A DNA stretch of 64,000 nucleotides, from assembly GCF_000632225.1 (NCBI RefSeq), contig NZ_JFYV01000001.1, positions 124,001 to 188,000 on the forward strand. The letters are read 5' to 3'. Shown here piece by piece: positions 8,973 through 25,203 of the stretch. Position numbers and translations under genes: made by a program. Each line of letters opens with the position of its first letter. Position 1 is the stretch's first letter. The stretch comes from Sphingomonas sp. RIT328. GTDB lineage: Bacteria > Pseudomonadota > Alphaproteobacteria > Sphingomonadales > Sphingomonadaceae. Under the pieces are notes generated by a model. That model was not told the origin of the DNA, did not search any database, and saw only the letters and a list, made by a program, of their open reading frames with translations.

Positions 8973-9303
8973 TTCATATCCCACGAGGCCAAATGCCCCG
9001 CCCCCGTGCTGATATACGGTATATGCCCGTTATCGCCAATGTGGTGCAAGTTTTAATTGTGCTCGGCAAACAGCCCGTGCCGCAATTCCCAATATCCAGT
9101 CGCGCGCGAGACACAGTTCCTGTCGCGAGTGGTTATCATCAGCAAAATACCGTCATCCCCTCCAAAGATCAGACGGAAAAGCCACCCAATCACGTCCGTT
9201 TCTTGATTTGTATCAAGAGGGACGGAGCGGCGGGCATCATTCGGTGAAATTTTTTTAAGGTGGCGTTGCGGTGCGCGCGCGGGGCCGCTGCCGGCATACG
9301 CCC
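8973..9303. other. AT-richer intergenic region with FNR/FixK box, possible small RNA or short ORF
   Basis: This stretch separates the small helical protein from the rpoC terminator and is visibly AT-richer than its surroundings, including a run of seven T at about 9248. It contains a perfect FNR/FixK palindrome (9203-9216). On the minus strand a start site about 41 bases from the box centre would fall near 9168, right before a GGAGGGG element. A 28-codon ORF (9139-9053, minus) follows but has no homology that I recognise. Either a leader for the small protein, a regulated small RNA, or a decayed gene is possible. Confidence 0.4.
9203..9216. promoter_or_regulatory. Perfect FNR/FixK-type palindrome
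   Basis: TTGAT-TTGT-ATCAA matches all ten conserved positions of the FNR/Anr/FixK consensus. It lies in non-coding sequence. The only gene it could plausibly drive is on the minus strand, towards the small protein at 8778-8972, because on the other side lies the convergent terminator of rpoC. Confidence 0.6.
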
Positions 9304-9340
9304 AAAACAAAACCGCCGCCCGGTCACCCGGACGGCGGTT
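9304..9340 (-). terminator. Rho-independent terminator of rpoBC
   Basis: On the minus strand the stem AACCGCCGTCCGG / CCGGGCGGCGGTT closes a short loop and is followed by TTTTGTTTT. It starts 26 bases after the rpoC stop codon. This is one of the clearest intrinsic terminators in the window. Confidence 0.9.
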
Positions 9341-9365
9341 TCGTGTGCTCGGCAAGAGGCCAGGA

Positions 9366-13655
<4,290 letters not shown>

Positions 13656-13681
13656 GAACCTGTCCTCTTAAAATCTCTGTC

Positions 13682-13825
13682 TCCTCTCCCCTTGTGGGAG
13701 AGGAAGGGGCCCGCTGCCGAAGGCAGTGGGAAGGTGAGGGGGAAGCGATGCGGCTGCCGTGCCGCACTGCCCCTCACCCCGCGCCGCGTTCCGCGGCTTG
13801 CCCCTCTCCCACAGGGGGAGAGGGG
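13682..13825. repeat. Long palindromic intergenic repeat between rpoB and rpoC
   Basis: Two arms face each other. The left arm carries the 21-mer at 13683-13703 and the right arm its near-identical partner at 13803-13823 (20 of 21 bases when inverted). Each arm is itself a small hairpin (CCTCTCCC...GGGAGAGG) followed by a second GC-rich hairpin and a GGTGAGGGG block. The whole would fold into one large cruciform or mRNA structure in the rpoBC transcript. The layout is that of a REP/RUP-like mobile palindrome of alphaproteobacteria. A short related-looking inverted repeat occurs at 45190-45215. Confidence 0.8.
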
Positions 13826-13833
13826 ACTTGAGG

Positions 13834-17988
<4,155 letters not shown>

Positions 17989-18084
17989 GGTGTTATGCCC
18001 TCAGTCGTGGCCCGCCAGCGGACACTGGCGACGGCCGGAATATCGTGCCCGGGAACCCCCGGAGCGGGACGCGAGGTGCGACGC

Positions 18085-18118
18085 AAAAAAGCCGATCGCA
18101 TCCAAGTGCGTCGGCCTT
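18085..18118 (-). terminator. Terminator hairpin in the rpoB leader (candidate attenuator)
   Basis: On the minus strand the stem GCCGACGCA / TGCGATCGGC (one bulged A, loop CTTGGA) is followed by TTTTTT; flanking AAG/TTT can extend the stem. It ends 97 bases before the rpoB start codon and about 80 bases after the predicted transcription start, so it lies inside the leader. A GC-rich hairpin (GGGGCGC...GCGCCCC) precedes it and another (CGCCAGTGTCCGCTGGCG) follows it. Confidence 0.75.
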
Positions 18119-18202
18119 CAGCGTCTTTGAAACCAGAACCCTCTATCCGTACGGGGCGCTGCGCGACGGCGCCCCATGTCCCGAAAGCTTTGGTGAACCG
18201 CC

Positions 18203-18231
18203 GATATAGGCGGCTTGCCCCGCCGTGTCAA
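18203..18231 (-). promoter_or_regulatory. Predicted sigma-70 promoter of rpoBC
   Basis: On the minus strand a perfect -35 TTGACA (18231-18226) is followed after exactly 17 bases by TATATC (18208-18203), a 4-of-6 match to the -10. The predicted start near 18196 gives a leader of about 208 bases. The position between the rpoB start and the divergent gene at 18367 fits the need for a separate rpoBC promoter. Confidence 0.75.
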
Positions 18232-18366
18232 AGGGGTGGCGGCGGCGGGCGGCGCGGCCGTGCCGTTCGCTCCGTCGCCATAGCGGGGCAGTTCGTCGCA
18301 GCGGGGGTGGCGGTCGTCAACCGTTCACTAAGGAGCGCGCAAGGGTTTTGGGTGAGATCAGAGTAC

Positions 18367-19542
18367 ATGACCATGATGCGGGGCGCGCGGCTGGGCGCGA
18401 TCGCCCTTTCGGCGGCGGCTCTGGCGGGGACGCCGGGGCTCGCGCAGTCCAATACGAGCGCGCCGCAGACGATCCCGGGGCTCGACAATTTCAGCCTGTC
18501 GCCGTCGCGCCCGGCCACCCCCGCGCCGGTCGTTCCCGAGCCGACGCCTGCACCCAGCCCGACGCCGGCTCCGACCCCGACTCCGCGTGCAGTCCCGACC
18601 CCGCGGACTACGCCCACGCCGCGCGCCACACCGACGCCGCGTGCGACGCCGACCCCGGCCGCGACGCCCACCGTCGCACCCGCGCCCAGCATCGCGCCGC
18701 AGCCCGCCGCAACGGCGCCGACGACGCCGGCGGCGCTGCCGACGGACGAACCGTCCGCCACCCCGCTCGCGACGCCGAGCCCGACCCCCACACCGGTGGC
18801 TGCACCCGCGGCTGCCGGGGACGGATCGAATCTCTGGTGGCTGATCGCGGTCGCGGTGATCGCAGCGGGCTTGGGCGGTTGGTGGTGGCTACGCCGTCGC
18901 TCGCGCGAGGCGGTCGATGAAGCGCCTGCGGTCGCGCCGGTTGCGCCACCGCCACCGGCGCCACCTATGCAGGATCGTTTGCCCACGCCAGCGGCAACGC
19001 CGACGACGGCCCCGACCCCGGCGATGTTCGAGCCGCCCGCGGCGCGCGCCCGGCTCGCGCTCGCGCTGCATCCGCGCCGCGCCGGGCTCAACCTGCTCAG
19101 CGCCACGGTCGAGGCGGAACTCGACGTCCGCAATGCCGGGACGGCGCCGGCACAGGCGATCCGCATCGCCGCGACGCTGACCGGCGCCGGACCGGGGCAG
19201 GAGGGTGATGTCGCCGCCATCTATGCCGCGCCGCCGGGACGCACCGCGGTGCCACCCTTCGCGCTGGCGCCGGGGGAGTCACGCCGCGTCCGCGTCGTCG
19301 TCGCCCTGTCGCGCACGGAGATCCGCCCGCTCGAGGCGGCGGGGCGGCCGATGTTCGTGCCCGTCGTCGTCGTCAACGTCGTCTATGATGCCGGTGGCGG
19401 CGAGGGGCAGGTCGGCAACGCCTTCGCGGTCGGCGTCGAGCGCGTCGACTCGGCGAAACTGGTGCCGTTCTGGCTCGATCAGCCCGCGCGGATGTACGAT
19501 GTGCTCGGCGTCCGCCCCTATGCCGCTGCCGTGGAGCGGTGA
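18367..19542 (+). CDS. Secreted/anchored Pro-Thr-rich repeat membrane protein
   Basis: 391 residues from the ATG at 18367 (a GGTGAG element precedes it; ATGs two and three codons later are alternatives). A signal peptide ends at about residue 27 (GLAQS). Residues 49-147 are low complexity, built on PTPR, ATPT and PTPAP units. A membrane segment lies at 155-174, followed by RRRSR, then a second short Pro-rich stretch and a C-terminal beta-rich domain (200-391) with alternating hydrophobic strands (ARLALALHPRRAG, RVRVVVALSR, VPVVVVNVVYD) that looks like an Ig-like or CARDB-type fold. The function is unknown. The signal peptide should place the repeat region outside and the C-terminal domain inside, unless the topology differs. 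It is divergent from rpoB. Confidence 0.75.
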   Translation: MTMMRGARLGAIALSAAALAGTPGLAQSNTSAPQTIPGLDNFSLSPSRPATPAPVVPEPTPAPSPTPAPTPTPRAVPTPRTTPTPRATPTPRATPTPAATPTVAPAPSIAPQPAATAPTTPAALPTDEPSATPLATPSPTPTPVAAPAAAGDGSNLWWLIAVAVIAAGLGGWWWLRRRSREAVDEAPAVAPVAPPPPAPPMQDRLPTPAATPTTAPTPAMFEPPAARARLALALHPRRAGLNLLSATVEAELDVRNAGTAPAQAIRIAATLTGAGPGQEGDVAAIYAAPPGRTAVPPFALAPGESRRVRVVVALSRTEIRPLEAAGRPMFVPVVVVNVVYDAGGGEGQVGNAFAVGVERVDSAKLVPFWLDQPARMYDVLGVRPYAAAVER

Positions 19543-19625
19543 GCGGCGCAATTCGCGCTTGATCCGCATCGCAGGTTGTCGCTAACCGTGTCCAAAGTGG
19601 TCCTTTCTCGGGGCCGGGAGACCCC

Positions 19626-20606
19626 ATGGCAGGCGAACGTCACGGTGCCGCGATCTGGGCGGCGATCTGCCGCACGACCAATGTCGCGCATTTCGATGCC
19701 GCCGGCCATGTCGTGTGGGCGAGCGAGCGCTATTGCACGACCTTCGGCTATCAGCTCGAAGACCTGCTCGGCATGCCGCACCGCGCCTTCTGCTCGCCGG
19801 AGGTGCGGGCGTCGGCCGACTATCGGCAATTGTGGCTCGACCTCGCGCTCGGCCGCGCCGTCTCGCTCGATTGCACGCGGATCGGCCGGGACGGACGCGA
19901 GCTGCGGCTGCACGCCGATTACGATCCGCTGCTCGACGATGACGGCGCGGTCTGCGGCTTCGTCAAGGTCGCCAGCGAACGGACCGCGCCACCGTCCGAT
20001 GACGAGACGCGCGACGCCCGCCTCGTCGCGCTCGACCGCAGCCATGCGGTCATCGACTTCACGCCGGACGGGATCATCCTCGACGCCAATGCGCGGTTCC
20101 TCGCGCTCACCGGCTATGACCGCGACGATCTGATCGGCCGCCACCATCGCATCCTGTGCGATCCGGTCGATGCCGGTGCGCTGGCCTATACCGCCCTCTG
20201 GGCGAGGCTCGCCGCCGGCGAGAGCGAGGCGGGGGTCCTGGCGTGGATCGACAGCAAGGGGGCGCCGTTATGGCTGCAGGCAAGCTATACGCCGGTCGCC
20301 GACGCGGACGGCACGCCGCAGCGCATCGTCGCCATCGCCACCGACGTCACCCGCCGCGTCCGCCTCGACCATGATGTCGCCGCGCGCCACGACGAGGTGC
20401 GCCGCCACCAGGCGGCGATCGCCGACAAGACGGGGGAGATGCAGGCGACGATGACGCAGCTCGCCGCGCTGGTCGACGCGATGACCGCGATGAGCCGGCA
20501 GACCGAGCTGATGGCGATCAACGCCGCGATCGACGCGGCGCGTGCCGGCGAGCCGCCGGCGACGGTGATCCGGCCCGAGTCCTGGCGTCCCGCACGCCGG
20601 CGGTGA
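19626..20606 (+). CDS. Double PAS protein with truncated chemoreceptor (MCP) tip
   Basis: 326 residues with no membrane segment or signal peptide. Two PAS domains (about 15-125 and 130-245) are recognisable from GYQLEDLLGMPHRAFCSPEV and GYDRDDLIGRHHRILCDPVD, a duplicated pattern seen in aerotaxis-type soluble receptors. A helical linker leads into QTELMAINAAIDAARAGE, the start of the MCP signalling hairpin tip, but the chain then ends in an unrelated short tail instead of GRGFAVVA and the descending helix. No other frame restores it. It may be a natural short signalling adaptor or a truncated receptor; no che genes are nearby. It starts 83 bases after the preceding gene. Confidence 0.8.
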   Translation: MAGERHGAAIWAAICRTTNVAHFDAAGHVVWASERYCTTFGYQLEDLLGMPHRAFCSPEVRASADYRQLWLDLALGRAVSLDCTRIGRDGRELRLHADYDPLLDDDGAVCGFVKVASERTAPPSDDETRDARLVALDRSHAVIDFTPDGIILDANARFLALTGYDRDDLIGRHHRILCDPVDAGALAYTALWARLAAGESEAGVLAWIDSKGAPLWLQASYTPVADADGTPQRIVAIATDVTRRVRLDHDVAARHDEVRRHQAAIADKTGEMQATMTQLAALVDAMTAMSRQTELMAINAAIDAARAGEPPATVIRPESWRPARRR

Positions 20607-20610
20607 CGCA

Positions 20611-20647
20611 TAACGAAAGGGGCGACCTCCTCGCGAAGGCCGCCCCA
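20611..20647 (-). terminator. Terminator of rplJL
   Basis: On the minus strand GGGGCG pairs with CGCCCC (with an inner CCT/AGG helix) and is followed by TTTCGTTAT. It lies 51 bases after the rplL stop and just beyond the convergent PAS gene. The U-tract is interrupted, so efficiency is uncertain. Confidence 0.7.
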
Positions 20648-20697
20648 TCCGTTGCACGATCCGCCCGACGCCGTGACGCCGGACGGTTCGGACCAGC

Positions 20698-21078
20698 TTA
20701 CTTAAGTTCGACGGTCGCGCCGGCGTCTTCAAGCTGCTTCTTGACCTTCTCGGCCTCGTCCTTGTTCACGCCTTCCTTGACGGCCTTCGGCGCGCCTTCG
20801 ACGAGCGCCTTGGCTTCGGTCAGGCCGAGACCGGTGATGGCGCGGACTTCCTTGATGACGTTGATCTTCTTGCCACCGTCGCCGGTGAGGATCACGTCGA
20901 ACTCGGTCTTCTCTTCCGCGGCCGGGGCACCGGCGCCCGCGCCACCGGCGGCGGGAGCCGCGGCGACGGCAGCGGCGGCCGAAACGCCCCACTTCTCTTC
21001 GAGCATCTTCGAGAGCTCGGCGGCCTCGAGGACGGTCAGTTCGCTCAGCTGGTCAACCAGCGCGTTCAGGTCTGCCAT
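20698..21078 (-). CDS. rplL: 50S ribosomal protein L7/L12
   Basis: 126 residues. The N-terminal dimerisation helix region ([19 protein letters not shown]), the Ala/Gly-rich hinge around residues 38-55, and the conserved C-terminal factor-binding domain ([40 protein letters not shown]) are all present. It forms the stalk dimers on L10 that recruit translation factors. It follows rplJ by 76 bases and is followed by a terminator rather than rpoB. Confidence 0.99.
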   Translation of the reverse strand: MADLNALVDQLSELTVLEAAELSKMLEEKWGVSAAAAVAAAPAAGGAGAGAPAAEEKTEFDVILTGDGGKKINVIKEVRAITGLGLTEAKALVEGAPKAVKEGVNKDEAEKVKKQLEDAGATVELK

Positions 21079-21154
21079 GATACTTCCTTCATATGCCGGG
21101 GCGGAACGCCCCTAAGTGTCAGTTGAAAATCGCTTGTCCGAAAGCGCCTGAAGC

Positions 21155-21670
21155 TCAGGCGGCTTCCTTCTCGGCGTAGGCCGACAGCACGCGCGCGATC
21201 TGCGCCGCGGGAGCCTGGGTGATGGTCGCGAGCTTCGTTGCCGGGGCAACGATGAGGCCGACGATCTTCGCCCGGAGTTCATCCAGCGAGGGCAGGGTGG
21301 CGAGCGCTTGCACGCCGGCAACGTCGAGAGAGGTCGCACCCATCGCACCGCCGACGATTTCGAACTTGTCGTTCGTCTTCGCGAATTCGACCGCTACCTT
21401 GGCAGCGGCGACGGGGTCGATCGAGGTGGCAAGGCCGACCGGGCCGGTGAGCAGGTCGCCCACAGAGCCGTAATCGGTGCCATCGAGTGCGATCTTGGCA
21501 AGCTTGTTCTTCGAGACCTTGTAGGTCGCGCCGGCGTCCCGCATCGCGTTGCGCAGTCGGGTCGACTGGGCAACCGTCATTCCGTTGTTGCGGGTGACGA
21601 CCACCACGCCGACCTCGGAAAAGGTGCGATTCAACTCGGCAACGGCCGCGGCCTTTTGAGCACGATCCAT
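21155..21670 (-). CDS. rplJ: 50S ribosomal protein L10
   Basis: 171 residues from the ATG at 21670 (GGAGAA upstream); the frame is open further but the extension is not L10-like. The body ([53 protein letters not shown]) and the C-terminal helix that binds L12 dimers are intact. First gene of the rplJL unit. In many bacteria L10(L12)4 represses its own leader; structured leader sequence is seen here. Confidence 0.99.
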   Translation of the reverse strand: MDRAQKAAAVAELNRTFSEVGVVVVTRNNGMTVAQSTRLRNAMRDAGATYKVSKNKLAKIALDGTDYGSVGDLLTGPVGLATSIDPVAAAKVAVEFAKTNDKFEIVGGAMGATSLDVAGVQALATLPSLDELRAKIVGLIVAPATKLATITQAPAAQIARVLSAYAEKEAA

Positions 21671-21911
21671 GCCATTCTCCACGTTTTGAGAGCGCCGCAC
21701 GAAGCGACCCTCCCGGTTACAAACCGGAGGGGAAAACCCCGCCGGGGTTGTCCATCGATGGGGAAGGCACCCGTGAAGGGCGGCAGACCGGCGCGACGGA
21801 GCGCTCCGATCGTTCGAAATCCTGTCCCCGTCTCGGCAGGGCATTAAGCCGTGGCAAATCCGCGGCACCTGCTGTCTTGGACGGATGCGCGGCGGGCGGA
21901 CCCACCGGCAA
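21671..21911 (-). promoter_or_regulatory. Structured leader of rplJL, candidate L10 autoregulatory site
   Basis: Non-coding sequence upstream of rplJ with two strong adjacent hairpins on the minus strand: AACCCC-GGC-GGGGTT (21749-21735) and, next, CCTCCGGTT-TGT-AACCGGGAGG (about 21731-21708), about 40 bases from the start codon. The position and paired-hairpin form suit an L10 leader, but the kink-turn consensus was not verified. Confidence 0.4.
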
Positions 21912-21918
21912 GCGCGGG

Positions 21919-21946
21919 CCTTTACCGCAGTTACGTGCGAAGTCAA
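21919..21946 (-). promoter_or_regulatory. Possible rplJL promoter
   Basis: TTGACT (21946-21941) is followed after 16 bases by TAAAGG (21924-21919) on the minus strand. The -35 is 5 of 6, the -10 only 3 of 6. It is the best match seen upstream of rplJ. Between it and the divergent PilZ gene lies an AT-richer patch that may hold the promoter of that gene. Confidence 0.35.
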
Positions 21947-22081
21947 CCATGCCCTTCGGTGCGCGGCGGCAAGCACCGGAATTATGTCAGAAACTGATAC
22001 GTCTATTACGGACGTTTAACATTTGCGTGGTAGGGCAGCGATGATGTCCGACCTTTTCTCCGCGCCCGACCGGCCCGCCCG

Positions 22082-22594
22082 ATGAAAAAGCGCGAACCCC
22101 GCGTCAAGGTGCTGGTGCGCGCGCGCATGCGGGCGGGATCGGAATGGACCGACGTGGTGATCCACAACATGTCGTCGCGCGGCCTGCTCGCCACCGCCGA
22201 GCCCGCCTGCCGGCCGGGAACGGTGATCGAGATCCGCCGGATCCATCATGTCGTCGTCGGCCGCGTCGTCTGGCAGAACGGCGCCTTCTTCGGCGTGCGG
22301 ACGCAGGACCCGATCGACATCGACGGCATCGTCTCGGCCAAGCCGCCCGCGCACAAGCCGCAGCGCGGCGACGCGCCGGGCGCGGATCGGCGCGCCGAAC
22401 GCCGCGTGCCCCCCGCCGAGCGCGAGGCGCAGAGCCGTCGCTTTGCCGCCGCCTTCCAGTTCGTCGCGCTGCTCGTCGCGATCGGCGTCGTCGGCATCTT
22501 TGCCGCCCGTCACGTCGGCGCGATCCTGTCGCGGCCGCTCGCCTCGGTCGGCGCCGCGCTCGACGGCAGCGCAGGGGCGACGCCGCCGAAGTGA
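22082..22594 (+). CDS. PilZ domain protein with C-terminal membrane segment
   Basis: 170 residues. Residues 5-85 fit a PilZ domain: basic N-terminus (KKREPRVKVLVRARMR), VVIHNMSSRGLLATAE matching the D/NxSxxG core, and FFGVRTQDP at the end. In the canonical family this binds cyclic di-GMP through RxxxR and (D/N)xSxxG; here NMSSRG is present and the arginine motif is plausible. A charged linker (about 90-118) is followed by a single membrane segment (about 120-145). It probably reports c-di-GMP at the inner membrane. It is divergent from rplJ and starts 411 bases from it. Confidence 0.8.
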   Translation: MKKREPRVKVLVRARMRAGSEWTDVVIHNMSSRGLLATAEPACRPGTVIEIRRIHHVVVGRVVWQNGAFFGVRTQDPIDIDGIVSAKPPAHKPQRGDAPGADRRAERRVPPAEREAQSRRFAAAFQFVALLVAIGVVGIFAARHVGAILSRPLASVGAALDGSAGATPPK

Positions 22595-22663
22595 TGTCAG
22601 CGCGGAACCCGGCTCGCGCTGCCGCATTGCTCCGGTTTGCTCCCGATCGCACCGAGGTTCCCG

Positions 22664-23509
22664 ATGACACTGCCTTCCGCCCCCGTCTGGTTCATCACCG
22701 GTTGCTCGACCGGTTTCGGTCGCGATCTGGCAAAGCTGGTGCTGGCGCGCGGCTGGCGTGTCGTCGTCACCGCGCGGGATGCGGAGCGCGTCGCCGATCT
22801 GGCGGCGGAGGCGGAGGACCGCGCGCTGGCACTGGCGCTCGACGTCAACGATGCCGGTCAGGTGGCGGCGGCGGTCGCGGCGGCGGAGTCGCGTTTCGGC
22901 CGCATCGACGTGCTCGTCAACAATGCCGGCTATGGCTATCAGGCGAGCATCGAGGAAGGCGAAGAGGCGGCGATCCGCGCGCAGTTCGATACCAACGTCT
23001 TCGGCCTGTTCGCGCTGACCCGCGCGGTGCTGCCGCTGATGCGCGCGCAGCGATCGGGTCACGTTATCAATTTCACCTCGGTCGCGGGGCTGATCGGCTT
23101 TCCGGGCTCGGGCTATTATGCCGCGTCCAAACATGCGGTCGAGGGCTGGTCGGACAGCCTGCTCGCCGAGGTCGCGCCGCTCGGCATCGCCGTCACCTGC
23201 GTCGAGCCGGGGCCGTTCCGCACCGACTGGGCCGGTCGTTCGCTCCAGCAGACGCCGGTACGGATCGCCGACTATGCCGACACCGCAGGCAAGCGGATGG
23301 AGTCGACCAGGCAGATCAGCGGCGAGCAGGCGGGCGATCCGGTCCGCGCCGGCCAGGCGATCATCGCCGCCGCCGAGGCGGAGACGCCGCCGCGGCATCT
23401 GGTGCTCGGCAAGTTCGGCTATGAGGCGGTGACGGCCAAGTTGCGGGAGCGGCTGGCGGAAATCGAAGGCCTGCGCGACGCCGCGCTGGGGGCGGACTTT
23501 CCGGAATAG
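22664..23509 (+). CDS. Short-chain dehydrogenase/reductase (SDR) family oxidoreductase
   Basis: 281 residues from the ATG at 22664 (GAGG 7 bases upstream); a TTG at 22637 is less likely. A classical SDR: cofactor loop TGCSTGFG at 12-19, NNAG at 86-89, catalytic Ser139, Tyr152 and Lys156 (YAASK), and PGPFRTDW after the fifth strand. The combination TGCSTGFGR and the length match the 'SDR family, oxidoreductase/retinol-DH-like' group common in proteobacteria. The substrate is unknown. It is downstream of the PilZ gene by 69 bases on the same strand and convergent with rplA, with a repeat-rich region between. Confidence 0.92.
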   Translation: MTLPSAPVWFITGCSTGFGRDLAKLVLARGWRVVVTARDAERVADLAAEAEDRALALALDVNDAGQVAAAVAAAESRFGRIDVLVNNAGYGYQASIEEGEEAAIRAQFDTNVFGLFALTRAVLPLMRAQRSGHVINFTSVAGLIGFPGSGYYAASKHAVEGWSDSLLAEVAPLGIAVTCVEPGPFRTDWAGRSLQQTPVRIADYADTAGKRMESTRQISGEQAGDPVRAGQAIIAAAEAETPPRHLVLGKFGYEAVTAKLRERLAEIEGLRDAALGADFPE

Positions 23510-23575
23510 CCGTCGCGGTCCGTGTTTGGGGTGAGGCAAGCGGCGGCGTTCGCGCTCCACCGGAGTGTTGGCGTG

Positions 23576-23806
23576 ACGCGAGGATGATCGCGCGAAGACG
23601 CGAAGACGCGAAGATGTTGCGATCCGGCACCGGTCCGGCCTTACTCGAGAGCACGGCAAGGCGAAGTGCCTCTGTCCATATAGTCTCTCCGCGCCTCCGC
23701 GCCTCCGCGTGAACGCTCTTCCTCGCGGCTTCGCGCCTTCGCGTGAATCATCATCGCACGGGCCGCCCGAGGATTTGCGTTCGCGCGGAGGCGCGGAGGC
23801 GCGGAG
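23576..23806. repeat. Nested inverted repeats with 8-base periodicity
   Basis: A 28-base arm at 23687-23714 (CTCCGCGC units repeated three times, ending GTGAAC) is matched by its inverted copy at 23779-23806 with one mismatch. A second, overlapping pair links GCGAAGAC units at 23583-23605 with 23729-23752. The intervening sequence is thus enclosed twice. Together with AT-poor flanks to about 24018, it fills the 500-base gap between the SDR gene and the rplKA terminator. No coding sequence is seen. It looks like a repeat family of palindromic elements rather than a gene. Confidence 0.8.
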
Positions 23807-24018
23807 GGTTGTCGAGGCGATCAGTCCTCCGTGACCTGAAGGTGAAGGTCTCCCGGCGAGGCGATGACTTTCGACGAAGTCGCCCAGCGCTCCGCAAAAC
23901 ACCAGTAGTCTCGCGCAGGCGGGAATTTAGTGGCCAGGCAGAACAGCGGCCTGCGGCGAAAAGAAAACTGGACTTCCGCCTCCGCGGGAGCATTGTCTAG
24001 GCCGGAGTAGCACCCATA

Positions 24019-24050
24019 GAAAAAGGGCCGGGATCGCTCCTGGCCCTTCT
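24019..24050 (-). terminator. Terminator of rplKA
   Basis: On the minus strand AAGGGCCAGG pairs with CCCGGCCCTT around loop AGCGAT, followed by TTTTTCT. It lies about 25 bases after the rplA stop. It separates rplKA from the downstream rplJL unit. Confidence 0.88.
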
Positions 24051-24075
24051 CCTATTCACTGCAAGCGGGCGACGC

Positions 24076-24768
24076 TTACGCGCCGGCCACCTCGGCGGTG
24101 TCGACGCGGATGCCCGGGCCCATCGTCGAGCTGACGGCGACCTTGCGGACATACTTGCCCTTGGCGCCCGACGGCTTGGCCTTGACCACCGCATCGACCA
24201 GCGCGTCGAAGTTGCGACGCAGGTCTTCCTGCGTGAACGACGCCTTGCCGATCCCTGAGTGGATGATGCCGGCCTTCTCGACGCGATACTCGACCTGACC
24301 GCCCTTGGCGGCCTTGACCGCTTCGGCGACGTTCATCGTCACGGTGCCGAGCTTCGGGTTCGGCATCAGGCCCTTGGGACCCAGCACCTTACCGAGGCGG
24401 CCGACGACGCCCATCATGTCCGGGGTCGCGATGCAGCGATCGAATTCGATCGTGCCGCCCTGGATCGTCTCCATCAGGTCTTCCGCACCGACGACATCGG
24501 CGCCGGCGGCGCGCGCTTCGTCAGCCTTGGGGCCGCGGGCAAAGACGCCGACGCGCACCGTCTTGCCGGTGCCGGCGGGCAGCGTCACGACACCGCGGAC
24601 CATCTGGTCGGCGTGGCGCGGATCGACGCCGAGGTTGAGCGCGACCTCGATCGTCTCGTCGAACTTGGCGGTGGCGTTCTGCTTGGCGAGCGCGATCGCC
24701 TGGTCGACGCCGTGCAGCGTCTCCGACGAGATGGTGTTCGCCTTCTGCTTCTTAGTCAGCTTGGCCAT
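24076..24768 (-). CDS. rplA: 50S ribosomal protein L1
   Basis: 230 residues, full length. The conserved blocks [20 protein letters not shown] near residue 36, [20 protein letters not shown] near 58, and [16 protein letters not shown] near 128 are all present. L1 binds 23S rRNA helix 76-78 and usually represses its own operon. The gene starts 3 bases after the rplK stop, so the two are translationally coupled. Confidence 0.99.
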   Translation of the reverse strand: MAKLTKKQKANTISSETLHGVDQAIALAKQNATAKFDETIEVALNLGVDPRHADQMVRGVVTLPAGTGKTVRVGVFARGPKADEARAAGADVVGAEDLMETIQGGTIEFDRCIATPDMMGVVGRLGKVLGPKGLMPNPKLGTVTMNVAEAVKAAKGGQVEYRVEKAGIIHSGIGKASFTQEDLRRNFDALVDAVVKAKPSGAKGKYVRKVAVSSTMGPGIRVDTAEVAGA

Positions 24769-24771
24769 CTA

Positions 24772-25203
24772 TCAGCCCTCCGTCACTTCGAGGCCCATCG
24801 CGCGGGCGGAGCCTTCGATGATCTTGGTCGCAGCCTCGATGTCGTTGGCGTTCAGATCCTTCATCTTGGTCTGGGCGATCTCGGTCAGCTTGCTGCGCGC
24901 GATCTTGCCCGCGACGACCTTGCCCGGCTCCTTCGAACCCGACTTCAGGCCGGCGGCCTTCTTGATCAGGAACGACGCCGGCGGCGTCTTGATCTCGAAG
25001 CTGAACGAACGATCGGCATAGACGGTGATCTTGGTGGGCAGCGGCGTGCCCTTGTCCATGTCGGTGGTCTGCGCGTTGAACGCCTTGCAGAATTCCATGA
25101 TGTTGACGCCGCGCTGACCCAGGGCCGGGCCGATCGGCGGGGCGGGCTTGGCGTCGCCTGCAGGAACCTGCAGGTTGATGTAACCTGTGATCTTCTTTGC
25201 CAT
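24772..25203 (-). CDS. rplK: 50S ribosomal protein L11
   Basis: 143 residues, full length. The N-terminal [20 protein letters not shown], the [19 protein letters not shown] block and the C-terminal rRNA-binding domain ([20 protein letters not shown]) are intact. It is the first gene of the unit: no nusG or secE lies upstream, unlike the usual order, since a divergent S9 peptidase gene begins 188 bases away. The promoter should lie in that gap; I find only weak matches. Confidence 0.99.
   Translation of the reverse strand: MAKKITGYINLQVPAGDAKPAPPIGPALGQRGVNIMEFCKAFNAQTTDMDKGTPLPTKITVYADRSFSFEIKTPPASFLIKKAAGLKSGSKEPGKVVAGKIARSKLTEIAQTKMKDLNANDIEAATKIIEGSARAMGLEVTEG

Noticed and set aside
13682..13825. 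Palindrome between rpoB and rpoC read as an intrinsic terminator
   Set aside because: It has no U-tract on the minus strand, and rpoC has no other visible promoter, so it should be read through.
19556..19572. A third FNR/FixK-like site before the PAS gene
   Set aside because: Only 8 of 10 conserved bases match and the composition there does not differ from the neighbours.
22016..23902. 628-codon minus-strand open frame
   Set aside because: Antisense to the PilZ and SDR genes and runs through the repeat region; no domain recognised.
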